From the NCBI GenBank assembly GCA_017893485.1, contig CM030360.1, positions 151,534,647 through 151,598,646 on the forward strand: DNA of 64,000 nt, given 5' to 3'. A program made the position numbers and the translations under genes. The notes beneath the pieces are model-generated. The model saw only the letters and a program-made list of their open reading frames with translations. It had not been told where the DNA came from and did not search any database. Shown one piece after another: positions 33,015 through 44,236 of the stretch (positions are counted from its first letter, which is position 1; every line of letters starts with the position of its first letter). This DNA comes from Hemerocallis citrina. Its lineage: Eukaryota; Streptophyta; Magnoliopsida; Asparagales; Asphodelaceae.

Positions 33015-34512
33015 TGTTGGTGTATGCCCTAGAGGCCAGTTGTGTATTGACATTACTAGTTTACATTTCATTATGACATTTATTTCATATATGAGGCAAT
33101 TTATTTATTGTGTTGTTTATTATGATTAAATGAGCATAATAAAGTCCATAGAATAGTATGTTCAATACCAAGGGATATCAAGCGCATGACTTGATTGTGA
33201 TATCCTATTGGTTGTAATCAGAACATTATTCTTAAATGTCACTAGTCAAGTATTATTGTGAATTAGGACAACAATTATGCATAGAGACTAGTATGTGCGT
33301 AGACAGATGACCATATCTTACGGGTCATGGATATGAGATATCAAGTCTTCACATGGATACATATTAGAGTAATAATGTACTGGACCGACCCACCATGAGA
33401 GCGCTGCATAGATCCTTACGTGAATATTATAAGCGGTTCACACAGTGACCATGATGTATGTAGTCCTTTGACTTGAAGTCACTACGGTAACCTATATGAG
33501 AAGTTATATGTTTTAATGTCGTCAAATATTACTTGTAATAAGGTGATTATAAAGTCGATTATTGGAATGCGGAGGGATGTGAGTGACTTAGATAAGATTT
33601 GTCCTTCTTACATAACAAGAGCATTATCTACAGGCCACTTGATTGAGTGAGACTGCAAAATGCATGGCCGTGCTCAAATGAGTCAATATGAGATATTGAG
33701 CTCATTTATTTTAGTAAGTCTATTCAGACATCAAGAAACCAAAGATTCAACTATACAAGGGTGACGCACTTTGTGCGTTGTGGTCAATTAAGATATCTGG
33801 ACAAAAGGACTACACTACATGGTAACATTGGTCATGGATAGGTTATGTCAAGTCACTGACATTCCCACTACTTGGGTAGCAGTGATGTATTGCTTGATAC
33901 TGCTCACCGTTTGTAATACTAGAATATGATTTTAGTATCACTGTTAACGTAATGGGAACCAATAGGGTCACACACTTGGAATGAATTAAAAATTGAGATT
34001 TAAATTCATAAGATGAATTTAATTGGGAATCCAAGTAAGAATTCGACTCCGGACATTGGTTGGAAATTTAATTAGATTAAATGGGTTGACTAATGTTCAG
34101 AGGCCCACACACGAATCAAACCCAGGTCGGATTATGAGCCCAACAAGTTCGTTACTCTCTTAGTGCTGATTTACTGCAGCTATATATATGATACATATCT
34201 GTGGAAAAGTCATGCATGAGAAAACCTTATCCGTTACAGAAATTGTGAGAGAGAGATCGTGAGGAACAGCCTCATCCCGCAGCTGGCACCGCGGCATAAG
34301 GAAAGCTTAGTTTTGATCCGTTCGTGTGGATACCGTGGAGGCACCGCAACATTGCAGTGCTGTGATCGACATATCTTGGAATAGCAGATCCATCCTTAAG
34401 GTATAACTCCTAAACACGTTTTATGGTTTTCGCATGGATCCATGTCTAGGTTTTAATATTTTGTAATTTTTCTGCAGTGTATTCAATCTGTGATTGCCAT
34501 TGAAACCTAACA
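33015..34512 (+). repeat. solo Ty1/copia LTR (1498 bp) with perfect TSD
   Basis: It runs from TGTTGGTGTATGCCCTAGAG to CATTGAAACCTAACA, flanked by a perfect 5-bp TSD GTGCT (33010-33014 and 34513-34517). The TGTTGGTGTATGCCCTAGAG start is a widespread plant copia LTR signature. A TATA-like TATATATATGATACATA lies near 34180-34197, followed by a likely leader. There are no internal genes, so it is a solo LTR. It is inserted into the antisense ORF of the Tat element. Confidence 0.93.
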
Positions 34513-35060
34513 GTGCTCACCACAACAATCTACTCATCATCGATCTTTAGCTTCGGCCTGCTCGGGGAGGAGGGCTGCACTCCGTACCGAACCTTATCTT
34601 CGAGATCATCCGGGTACATCCTAATCAAGCCTGGTTACTGAAGATAGGGGACATCCAGTCCGTGTTTGGGGAAGAATTTGGGTGGGTTCGCAGGGCTGTC
34701 TGGAAGGGTCCATTTTCGCTTACTCCTCCGAATAACCTTCGGCTTAAACGGTTCGGTTGGCGGACCCGGTGAAGTTTTCTCAGAAGAATCATCAGAGTCG
34801 TCAACCACTTCCTCCGTGCCCTCATCCTGCTCCTATCCTCCCTCTTCATCCACTTCACCCCCACCAAATGCCTCTACCTCTTCAACACCTTCTTCCGAGT
34901 CACTCGACACCACGACGAAGGGCTTGCGAACCCTGAGTGGCTCAGGATTACGAACTATCTTTCCTTCCTCAAATGCTTCCCAATTCGAGGATTCGCTGAT
35001 ACGGTAGGCATCGCCAAAGTTGGACATGGAAGCCAATGAATTAGATTGAGCCCTCGACAT
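34513..35060 (-). pseudogene. antisense ORF of the Tat element, N-terminal piece
   Basis: The minus-strand start MSRAQSNSLASMSNFGDAYR is at 35060. It continues through a Ser/Asp/Glu-rich low-complexity region (VVVSSDSEEGVEEVEA, then EDDS-rich) and a basic stretch (PKVIRRSKRKW) to about 34530. There it would join the conserved domain at 33014 were the copia LTR removed. One stop (TAG, about 34831) and one near 34640 interrupt it. Acidic and basic low-complexity N-termini are usual for this kind of ORF. Confidence 0.6.
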
Positions 35061-35389
35061 AATATTAAAAGTAATAACCTGTTTGCTGGTGCTAGAAAGC
35101 ACGCCAAAGAAACTACCGTCAGTGACTAAACAATATCTAGAGAGAGAAGCTCTAGAGGTTAGAAAGTGAAAGCAAAGTGGAAAATGAGATTGGGGTGGAT
35201 ACATATACAGACAAAGGAAAAATGCCTCGAAAACCACAAAGCGATCTCAACCTTCTGATCTTGATCCAATGGTTGATGTGATTTCAACGCTTCAATTTCC
35301 ACAACCGTGATGTTAGCATCACACGTGCAGTACACGTGCCCACTACATACACAGGGGGTGTACACTCTACAATTCTCACAAAGTCCATC

Positions 35390-36520
35390 GCGCTCGACGC
35401 TCGACATGAACTTTGAGCCACTTACTGGCTTTCTCTGTCTATCACACTCGACGCTCGGTATGAACTTCGAGCCTACTACTGACTTTATCATAAAGTCCAT
35501 CACGCTCGATGCTCGGCATGAACTTCGAGCTGGCTACTGGATTTCTCACAAAGTCCATTGCGCTCAATGCTCGACATGAACTTCGAACCACTTACTGGCT
35601 TTCTCAGCCTATCACGCTCAATGCTCGGCATAAACTTCGAGCTGGCTACTGGCTTTCTCAGAAAGTTCATCACGCTCGACTCTCGGCATGAACTTCGAGC
35701 CACCTACTGACTTTCTCAGCCTATCACGCTCAAAGCTCGGCATGAACTTGGAGCCACTTATTGGCTTTCCCAGCCTATCATGCTCGATGCTCAGCATGAA
35801 CTTCAAGCTGGCTACTAGCTTTCTCACAAAGTCCTTCGTGCTCGATGCTCGGCATGAACTATGAGCCACCTACTGGCTTTCTCAGCCTATCACGCTCGAC
35901 CCACGACGAACTTCGAGCCACCTACTGGCTTTCTCAGCCTATCATGCTCGATGCTCGGTATGAACAAACAACTGGCTATTGGCTTTCCCACAAAGTCCAT
36001 CACGCTCGACGCTCGGCATGAACTTCGAACTGGCTACTGGCTTTCTTACAAAGTCCATCACGCTTGACGCTCAACATGAACTTTAAGCCACCTACGGGCT
36101 TTCTTAGCCTATCACGCTCAACGCGCAGCATGAACTTCGAGCTGACTACTGGCTTTCTCACAAAGTCCGTCGCGCTCGACGCTCGGCATGAACTTTGAGC
36201 CACCTACAAGCTTTCTTATCCTATTACACTCGATGCTCGGGATGAACTTCGAGCTGGCTGCTGGTTTTCTCACAAAGTCCATCACACTCGACGCTCGGTA
36301 TAAACTTCGAGCTGCCTACTGGCTTTCTCAGCCTATCACACTCGACACTCGACATGAACTTCAAGCCAGCTACAGCCTTTCTTAGCCTATCATACTCGAT
36401 GCTCGGCATGAACTTTGAGCCACCTACTGGCTTTCTCATCCTATCATGCTCGACACTCGGCATGAACTTCAAGCCACCTACTAACTTTCCCAGTATATCA
36501 CGCTCGACGGTCGGCATTGA
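35390..36520 (+). repeat. Tat tandem array 2 (54-bp and 58-bp monomers)
   Basis: About twenty monomers have the core GCTCGGCATGAACTTCGAGC. Two classes exist: CCACCTACTGGCTTTCTCAG followed by CCTATCACGCTCGA (54 bp), and TGGCTACTGGCTTTCTCACA followed by AAGTCCATCACGCTCGA (58 bp). Anchor spacings read 54, 58, 58, 54, 58, 54, 54, 58. It shares its core with array 1 (GCTCGGCTTGAACTTCGAGC). The open frames on both strands here are by-products of the repeat. Confidence 0.95.
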
Positions 36521-36740
36521 CCTCGAGCCATCGACTCGCTTACTCAAGAATGTTGTGATTGATGCTCGCCCTACCCCCGAGCCCCAAAGATCGGAGGGTC
36601 GAAGCTCGATGTCACACTGCTCGGCCTCAACCACGTTTCACTCCTCGAGGGGATCTTCTGCTCTATTCGTGGGCCCACTGTTAGCTAATATTCTCACGAT
36701 ATTGGGCTACTCCTTGACGGCTTGTACATACAACCCTCCA

Positions 36741-36755
36741 GGAGTGGGGGGCATA
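36741..36755 (+). other. polypurine tract of the Tat element
   Basis: GGAGTGGGGGGCATA lies immediately before TGATGTGGG, the start of the 3' LTR. It is a plausible plus-strand primer. Confidence 0.55.
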
Positions 36756-37220
36756 TGATGTGGGTAAATAATCCAGCGTAATCAGAGCCGTTTAAATTCC
36801 CTCAGGATCCGCAACTTTCCGATCATCAGGTTTGTTGATCCTTTGGGCCTTATGCGGGTTAGGCCTGCAGAGAGAGGGTTAACCCGACCTATTATGGTCC
36901 CCTCTCTCTGCCTATAAATACCATGCCCCCTCCTCACTCTAAAGGTAATGTCACTTTCTCCACTTAAACCCTAAACTCCACCTTTTTCGAGTGACTGACT
37001 AGATCGTCCTAGGGCCTTTCGACGAGATCTCTCACGGTATTTCTAGGCCTTTTGCAGGTGTTCAGGGGTGGTAAGCTACCAGCATGACCAACTCTTTTGT
37101 TTCTCACGAGATCCCCATCTCAGATCCCAATCTATGGCTGAGATCTATTTGAGTCCTGTATCTTCCCTTTACAAATAACAAGAACTCACATCTGTCGCTC
37201 TCACCACTAAATCAACAACA
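36756..37220 (+). repeat. 3' LTR of the Tat element (about 465 bp)
   Basis: It begins TGATGTGGGTAAATAATCC after a polypurine tract. It contains a TATA box TATAAATA at 36913-36920 with a CCCTCCTCACTC leader, and appears to end near CACTAAATCAACAACA at 37220. The ending is set by analogy with the LTR ends at 37866 and 59782 (AGCAACAACA and AGCAGCAACA). Confidence 0.55.
36913..36920 (+). promoter_or_regulatory. TATA box in Tat LTR
   Basis: GCCTATAAATACC is followed by CCCCCTCCTCACTCTAAAGG. The same arrangement is seen at 37550 and 59520, so the promoter is conserved among three Tat LTRs. Confidence 0.6.
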
Positions 37221-37932
37221 TCAAATAATGGTAAAAATCACAGAAAATCAGGACCATACAATTCCGGCACAGATCTCAAAGCTTCTACGGGAAGATTAGT
37301 CATGACGGGCCTCTTTGATAGGTTTGTGTCTTCTCAAGGCTCCTCTACAAGACATGAGAGTCTTTTCAAGGCCATAAAACTGACAGATGAGGCCCACTAA
37401 GGGAGACCCAGCCCATGAAGACTTTTAGTCAAATCTCTTATCCCCAAACAAGAGAGCTTATCCCTTGAGGGGGAGATTCAAATAGGAGATAAGGAATTCA
37501 TAGTCAATATGATGGATTCATATCAATCTCCTACACTATTTATCAGGCCTATAAATACCCTCCCCCTCCTTAGTCAGAAGGTAATCAATAGTTTCACTCT
37601 AAAACTGTTTTTCTCTCTCTGGTTCTGACTTGATCATCAGAGGGTCTGTCGTTGGGGTCACCCTCGGTGTCTCAGGATTTTTGCAAGTCCATCGCTCGCG
37701 TCAGCAACCGTCGGATCCAGATCATGATGTTCAATCAACGGTTCAGATCCACTCTCAGAAGCTCTAACCACTTTTCACGACAATGATCAAAGGTCAGATT
37801 TTTAGTAGTTTCCATCAAATATTAACTCACTATCTGTTTGCTCGCACACCAAAATAAGCAACAACAAGTGGAACCACAGGTTAAATGAGTTTTCCGCAGA
37901 GAATGTCGAGAACCTCATGGAACCATCAGTCC
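37221..37932 (+). repeat. second Tat-type LTR with leader start
   Basis: A diverged LTR-like sequence has TATAAATA at 37550-37557, CCCTCCCCCTCC, a GAGGGTCTGTCGTTGGGGTC block (close to GAGGGTTCGTCGCCGGGATC at 59615) and an end near AAAATAAGCAACAACA (37866). The next bases, AGTGGAACCACAGG, sit where the 59785 element has its primer-site-like sequence. It is probably the 5' LTR and leader of another Tat element, cut at 37932 by LTR A4. Its own left border is not resolved. Confidence 0.5.
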
Positions 37933-38379
37933 TGTAATGCTCTGAATTTCAAACATAGGTAATTCTTATCACAAACAGTATCTTTACTTCAACTTCATAC
38001 AAAAATATAAGGAATTTAAAATCTTTTGATTTCAATAATGTTTATTACAATATACAGCTGAAAATTACATAAAGTAATACAACCTATAACATCTGTTATC
38101 TTCAATCTTGCAACATCATTCGACACCAAACTCATGTCCTCATCGCTTGTTAATTTGCGTCTAGAAACTTGAAAACTGCGGGCACATCAGTTGCTTACAA
38201 CTAATGCAATGCTATAATACAGCGATTACTCTATTTTAACAATTACAAACTTGAATGCAGAAATAAAATGTGAAAAGTGAATATCCTAGATATGTCAGTG
38301 TATAATATGATCCTGATGCCTAATGTAGACACTTATACTTACAATACAACACTAATGCACACACTACAACATACAACGG

Positions 38380-38470
38380 ATACACCGGCATTTTTTTCGC
38401 ATATTCACTGGCGGTTTAAAACAACGGTGAATAATTCACTGGCATTTTTAAAATCGCCGGTGCTAATGTC
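38380..38470. repeat. CACTA left subterminal repeats
   Basis: Words ACACCGGCATTTTT, TTCACTGGCGG, AACGGTGAAT and ATCGCCGGTG occur here. The right end has the same CACCGGCG motif more often (40898-41035), including a hairpin TTCACCGGCGTGTTTTTATA with AAAACGCCGGTGAA. They are likely binding sites for a CACTA transposase. Confidence 0.75.
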
Positions 38471-38979
38471 GCCGAAGAAGGCGTCACAGAAAAGGGGGGT
38501 CTACACTGCCAAAAAACATGCAGCTTTCACTCCTTGTGAAAAAGAATACTTTCACTGCCAAATTCAGAATATGGAGTTCAAATTATTGAATTACAAAGAG
38601 TGAAAAAGAATACTTTCACTGCCAAATTCAGGCAAAAATTCTACTAACTGAAATGAAACTTATACTATTATAATACTCATGAGATAACTGTCAATTGAAA
38701 TCACAACATAAGTTCAAACAGGATTATTTTATCACTAGTCACTCCTCTGTAAATCATAGTATGCAACTTTAGTTACATAATTCATCTTATCATCACTTAA
38801 AACCATACGACAAAGAACAATCTCATTTTCAAACCCAAGCAACAAGCATGAACATTACGTTAGAAACTGATACTCATGTAGACATCATGATATAATTGTA
38901 TATAAAGTTTAGATAAAAAATTTCCATCACTAGTCGCTCCTCAAAAAATCATAGTGTGCAACTTCAGATACATGATCCA

Positions 38980-39205
38980 TCTCATCTCCAAATTCAGACA
39001 AAAAAGCAACTAACCCATCTCCAAATGCATAATAATTCTAGTTTACTCTGAACCAAACTAAAACTCAAATGCATAATAACCCATCTCCAAAAGCAACTAA
39101 CCCATTTCCAAATGCATAAGAAAGCAAACTCATACTGAAGAATGAAAAAAATGAACCTGCATCTCCAAAAGCAACTAATCCATCTCCAAATGAAAAAACT
39201 CTCCA
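38980..39205. repeat. short tandem repeat CATCTCCAAATGCATAA in CACTA
   Basis: Four to five copies of CCATCTCCAAATGCATAA with AAAGCAACTAACC spacers occur. There is no coding role that I can support. Confidence 0.6.
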
Positions 39206-40679
39206 GCAAAATCCGAGCTAGAAACACCTCGCTCCGAAGTTCACTAACTCCTCAAATCCAAATCCTTGTAAAAATATACAATTACAAGAACAATAAAGCT
39301 GCACACAACTCATCTGTTTCTAACAAATATGCTAAAAATAAACTACATATCACTATAGAAGGGCTAATCATTTATTTCTTTCATGGCCCATCCTGTTGAC
39401 AAATCAACCTTTCCAACTACCTTTTTTTAACTCAAAAATGGCAAGCACCACCATGTTTCCTTTATAACTACATTCTTTTACAATTTTGCATACACTGAAC
39501 ATGTAAACTAATCTAATCTTGATCAGTTGAATTACGTACTAAGCATTTATCCAAAATCAGAAAACTTCCAAATTTGCTCAATCAAAGTTTGCAAACTTGA
39601 TTGTGAAGTTAGTGTTCCATCCACCATAAAATACGTTATATAATCACACCCTGTCATGTGCATCTCTATAATTCAAATAAACAATGAAAATAATATAGTT
39701 GTACAGACATATGCATGAGCAAACTATATGAAGGATTCAAAAGACATGAAGTAAAGAGATCATCCATACCCTTCAAAACATCATTTGAAAATGCCCTACA
39801 AAGTGGCAGCCCAGTTCATGTCCCTCAATTAAACACCTAATCATGTTCTTGATTTACAATTTGTCTTTTCAAAATTCATACTTATAAAATAGCTCATGTT
39901 AACCAGTTTATTTTAAATAATTATTAAAACATTGCGATATGAACATAGTCAACTCCCTCTCCCCTATGTGGGTGTTGCTGTGAGGTACACATCCGTAACC
40001 CTCACAAGTTATGACAATACACCTACAAATGGAAAACTCTAAAAAATACGAATTCATATAGTAAGCACCACGCCCAATGTATGCATCGTATATTCAAAGT
40101 AAAAGTGCTTTTGTTTAATAGACAAAAGTTGAGGAGATCACATTGATCTTACTGATGTTCAAAAAACACTTTTCTTTCCTGCCAATAAACACACATAATT
40201 GAACTTTTAACATATTGAGGGACTTTTAGCATATTGTCACTCATCAAGGATGCATCAATCTCATTATTTCTCGATTGAAGAAACATCCAAAGGTATTCGG
40301 TACACTACAATCACTAATCATCCAACCTATCCGACACATCAATCCATTCCAAAGTCATCCTCACCCCCACATTTAAATCGTAACCAACTAACCACGGCAA
40401 TCGTTTTCAAATCAAGGTCTCTAATTACTAAAATGAACCCCTCATATCAAAATCCAACAATCAGCAATTAACTACCCCACAATCATCATCAACACTTGAT
40501 ACAAATGAGTACAGTACTTGATCATGATCTTAACTAACAAAACATGTGCTGCATTTGGAAACATCGAATAATAACAACAAACCCTAACCCCCAAATACCT
40601 CAACTGAAAACCCTACACAATTTCAACATCAAAATTTCATATTAATCAAAATTAACGGGGACCTGGATGGAATTACCTC

Positions 40680-40870
40680 GAGCTTCTGAATCGCCACTGC
40701 CTCAAAATAAAATTAAGAAGTAGAAGAGAGTGAGAGAGAGAGTACTTGCGATGAGGCCCAGTGGCGACGGCAGAGGAGTTGTCGAGGAAGGAAAGGAGAC
40801 CCAGTGGCGATGGCGCACGAAGAAATTAGGGTTTGGGAAAAAAAAACAAAATGTAAGGGTTTCGCGGTAG
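40680..40870 (-). other. GC-richer segment in CACTA with leader- and splice-like features
   Basis: Read on the minus strand, AAACCCTAATTTCTTCG (a telo-box-like word common in plant 5' leaders) is followed by CGCCATCGCCACTGGG and a CT-rich tract. GT-containing candidate donors appear near AGCTCGAGGTAATTCC. It could be a first exon or leader of a lost transposase, or a captured host leader. No protein is recognisable. Confidence 0.3.
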
Positions 40871-41274
40871 GATTGGGGATTTATCCCAGTAAATTCACCG
40901 GCATTTTTATTAATAAGCGCCGGTGAATGGGAGAGGATTTGTGGGGTAAATTATCTCTTTCTATTCACCGGCGTGTTTTTATAAAAACGCCGGTGAATAT
41001 TATAATTCACCGGCGTTTTGTAGATACCGCCGGTATATAACTATACAATTTTGCGACCCAATCCTGGTCTTATCCTACCCTGGTGCGATTGGTAAAACAA
41101 CGGGGAATATACGCAGGTGTAGCTAGTTAATCTTGTAGTGACACTTGTTCAGATTCTATGCATCCCATACTACATAGGTCCAAGGGCAAACCCCTAATTT
41201 ACTCTGTAGGGTTCAATCCCTCGTTATACAATTCTACTACGGTGCTAATGTAAGGTGTAGATATCCTGTCAGTA

Positions 41275-41600
41275 TCTGGTCCCTCCTCGGTAATTCTTGA
41301 GAATTATTCTCCCACCGCAAGTGGTTTTGGATACCTTCCTCACACCCCGATAATTCTGCAGACGAAATCCACACTGCAAGCCACATGGTACCTCATCACA
41401 CAAATATCCCATGAGCGTCGCCTCGATCCCGATAATTCTGAAGATAAATCCCACACCGCAAGTGATTTTGGATATCTCTCTCACACCCCGATAATTTTTG
41501 AGATAAATCCCACACCGCAAGTGATTCAGGGCATCTTTCCACACCCCAATAATTCTTGAGATAATCTGCCACCGCAAATCATACGAGGCCTTCATACTCA
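41275..41600. repeat. minisatellite around CCCCGATAATTCTTGAGATA in LTR A4
   Basis: Five or six degenerate copies contain CCGATAATTCTTGAG and ATCCCACACCGCAAGTGATT, with a period of about 55-75 bp. A related repeat (CCGGAATTATCTGTGG, TCGAAATTATCGGGG) occupies the same place in LTR A5 (53985-54240). Confidence 0.75.
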
Positions 41601-42347
41601 TGTTTGCCCATACTTCATCACGTCTCCATCTAGTGCATATCCTTAGGTTTAATTATATTTATTATCACCTAGAGCTAGCTTACTCTTACCGGACTTAAGA
41701 CAAACTACTAAGAATGCTAGCCCACCTTGACCGCTTCTCACAATTTCACAAATTATAATCTGCCGACATCCTGGGTCTCGCTCAACCTCTAAAATTTACA
41801 CATCTCAAACAAAGAGATTTCCCAAGTCATTCTTAACCTCTTTTACAAAATTTCCCATTCATCATAAATCATTTAGATTATCTTATTCATTCTCTTTAAA
41901 TTTATCAATCTCGACATAAATAAACAACTTCTCATTCCCTTATAACAACATTTCTTTAACATTTCAACTTGATAAAGCCCTTACAAATATTATACATCTA
42001 TTCTTCCAATTTCATTCTTTGTTTATCACTTAATTTGTCATTTACATAAATTCTAAAGTTAAACTCATTTTCATATGACACCAAATTGCATAATAAATCT
42101 AGATTAAAATCATCACATTTCACTCTTGTAATCACTTTTAATTTTTAACACGGAATAGAACCTAAATTTACTTTCTAAAGTAGTTTAATTTACAACTTAA
42201 TTTATCCGAAAAATCCTTGAATTAATACATATACTCTTATTAAAATATTACCTTAATATACCAGTATTATTCTAAATTTTTATCTCAATATAAATGGGTT
42301 TATAGAAATAAAAGAAGATAATAAATAAATTTAAAATAAACAAAATC

Positions 42348-42590
42348 AACCCCTGAGGGATCGAACCAGATGGCTAACGCCCCGCTCTAAACCACGCCCA
42401 ACGACCAAAATGCCATCTCACTATTGGTGTAAAATTTTAGCCACAATTTCCTATATCTTTCTAATTACTATTTTGAATATCTTCTAAAGATTTAAAAGAA
42501 AAATAGAGCCCATGTGACTCAAACCCGTGACCCGACAGCGCTGTACACAGTGACCCAAACCCAATGACAAGACCCGGCTCTCAAGCCTCA
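42348..42590 (-). other. pair of tRNA-like cassettes in LTR A4
   Basis: On the minus strand the first cassette (42590-42503) has CATTGGGTTTGGGTC and the B-box-like GGGTTTGAGTC. The second (42415-42348) has TTTTGGTCGTTGGGCG and TGGTTCGATCCC. Arrangement and spacing match A1 and A3. Confidence 0.5.
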
Positions 42591-43835
42591 TTCTCTATTT
42601 ACAACTTATAAGAAAATTAATTTGGGTATGAAACTCTACGTATTACATTTCCAAAAGAATAAAAACCTTAAGCCATAATTCAATTCTACAATCACTTTTA
42701 CAACTCTTATACAATATATTACGAATTCTAATAAATTTCCAGAAAGGAAAATTATTTAATCCAACCCAATTTGATATAAATTTGCATTTCTCTCAATCTA
42801 CTTAGAATTATTATGGATGTTTAACACACAATTTCATGCATACATTTGTTCAATCAAAGTTAATTTTATAGTAACAAAGAATCACATGGAAAATGTTCCT
42901 ATAATAAAATGAGAAACAATCATCCATAGCATTTCACAATTTTATAATCTAATTCCTTTGATACATGGCATAAAATGAAATTTCTCCTATAATAATTTAG
43001 ACACAATCTTTAGAGTATCTCTACACAACACATTTCATTTAGGATTTTAATCATCATCTAAATATATTTATATCTAAGCATGCAAAATCTACAAGACATT
43101 AGAAAATAGTAGTAACACCCACCTCTTTTGAAGAATCCATAACAATTAGAACTCCTAGAAAAATAATCCCCCCAAACCTCCTCCTTTAAATCCCTGCTCC
43201 AGAGAACCAATGGCAAAGGGCTTGAAAGTGAAAAAATGAAAAAAGTTTCTATTCTTCATGAAATGGTCGGGAATTGGATTTTTTATAAACGAAAGTTAAT
43301 AGGAAGTACTTTAAACCACCCACTAACCCATGTAACTACCCACTAATCTATCCTAACTTATTCAAATTCTTTCAAAAAAGTCCTTTCCCTCTCTTAAAGT
43401 GGCTGGCCATTTCAATGCGGGTGAGGATAGCACGGGTTTCGAAAATTTGTGTGTGCACATACAATGCACACCAAAAATTTTAAAATTTTCATGTTACTCA
43501 AATTAATATAAATTTAATAAAATTAGTTCAAATTAATGATAAAAGGTTTTTATGCACAAATAAAAATAAATGTACACACTTCATAAATTCTGTATAAGTA
43601 TACAATTCAATAAAATCAACATGTTCATAAAAGAAAAACACGTGCAAAACACGTGCGAATAAATATTCATATACAAAATAAATTCGAGAGAACGAAAAAT
43701 GTACATAACAATTGAAATACAAAATACGTAAAAATATTCATATTAATAATGTTACGGATACGTAACGGTACAAAATACATGTGCGTAACACACGTTGAGC
43801 AAAATTGTCATAATTCAATTTTGAGAGGTGTTACA

Positions 43836-44236
43836 AGTCCTTACTACAACTCTAGAGTTCATACCATCAGCATTCCCATCGCTTCAATCTAGTTAGGAGG
43901 GAAGGAGCACCGGATCAAATGAAAGGAGAGCACATGGAGTGGTAATTGGTCGTAAAATAAGGAGGTCTTGGAAGATGGTGCCTTTGTTGATCTCTTGGAG
44001 GTTGCAGCCATGAGCAATTGGCCGAATAGTGACGTGGAGGTACGCATAAATTTCTCGCTTCCATATTAATTTTATGTCCGTTAAAGATATATTATGGCTA
44101 GCCAGAACCTGTGTTCAACAATTGATGATGACCTAGAGAGAATCTCCTCTCTCTTGAATAAGATTCGAGGGTGGAAGTACGAGAGAGAATCCCTAGGAAA
44201 GGACCTAGAGGATCGGCACACGAACATGGTTTCCCA
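43836..44236. other. unassigned sequence before the LINE endonuclease
   Basis: It begins with the TSD AGTCC of LTR A4. It may be part of the LINE (5' UTR or ORF1 end) or of the Tat leader seen at 37867-37932. No zinc knuckle or other ORF1 signature is visible. Confidence 0.3.

Larger units (their letters stand above)
8359..37220 (+). mobile_element. Ty3/gypsy Tat-type retrotransposon, 5'-truncated, split by nested LTRs
   Basis: The parts run in order: gag (8391-9881), protease remnant (about 10160-10290), integrase (10438-11278), tandem array 1 (11395-12165), an antisense intron-containing ORF in pieces (12466-12564, 15924-16253, 27984-28737, 32061-33014, 34513-35060), tandem array 2 (35390-36520), a G-rich PPT (36741-36755) and a 3' LTR (36756-37220). 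An antisense extra ORF and tandem repeats between integrase and 3' LTR are known for the Tat lineage. Reverse transcriptase and RNase H are missing. No 5' LTR is seen; sequence similarity starts abruptly at about 8359. TSD-flanked solo LTRs separate the antisense ORF pieces. Confidence 0.75.
38362..41140. mobile_element. non-autonomous CACTA (EnSpm) element with TSD ACA
   Basis: Termini are CACTACAACATACAACGG at the left and TAATCTTGTAGTG at the right, an imperfect CACTACAA-type inverted repeat, flanked by ACA on both sides (38359-38361 and 41141-41143). Subterminal blocks repeat TTCACCGGCG/CGCCGGTGAA in both orientations (38380-38470 and 40890-41030). I see no transposase or second gene in the interior. 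Its length is 2779 bp. Orientation cannot be set without a gene. Confidence 0.93.
37933..43835 (-). repeat. solo long LTR A4, reverse, carrying a CACTA insertion
   Basis: It runs from TGTAATGCTCTGAATTTC to GAGAGGTGTTACA, flanked by a perfect TSD AGTCC (37928-37932 and 43836-43840). Without the CACTA element and its 3-bp duplication the LTR is about 3.12 kb. It matches A3 closely: the ATGCATCCCATACTACATAG box (about 41158-41178) and the GGGCACATCAG box (38178). It carries a minisatellite (41275-41600) and paired tRNA-like cassettes (42348-42590). Confidence 0.9.

Noticed and set aside
35307..36758. Several overlapping open frames on both strands
   Set aside because: They are by-products of the 54/58-bp tandem repeat; peptides repeat with the DNA period and no domain is present.
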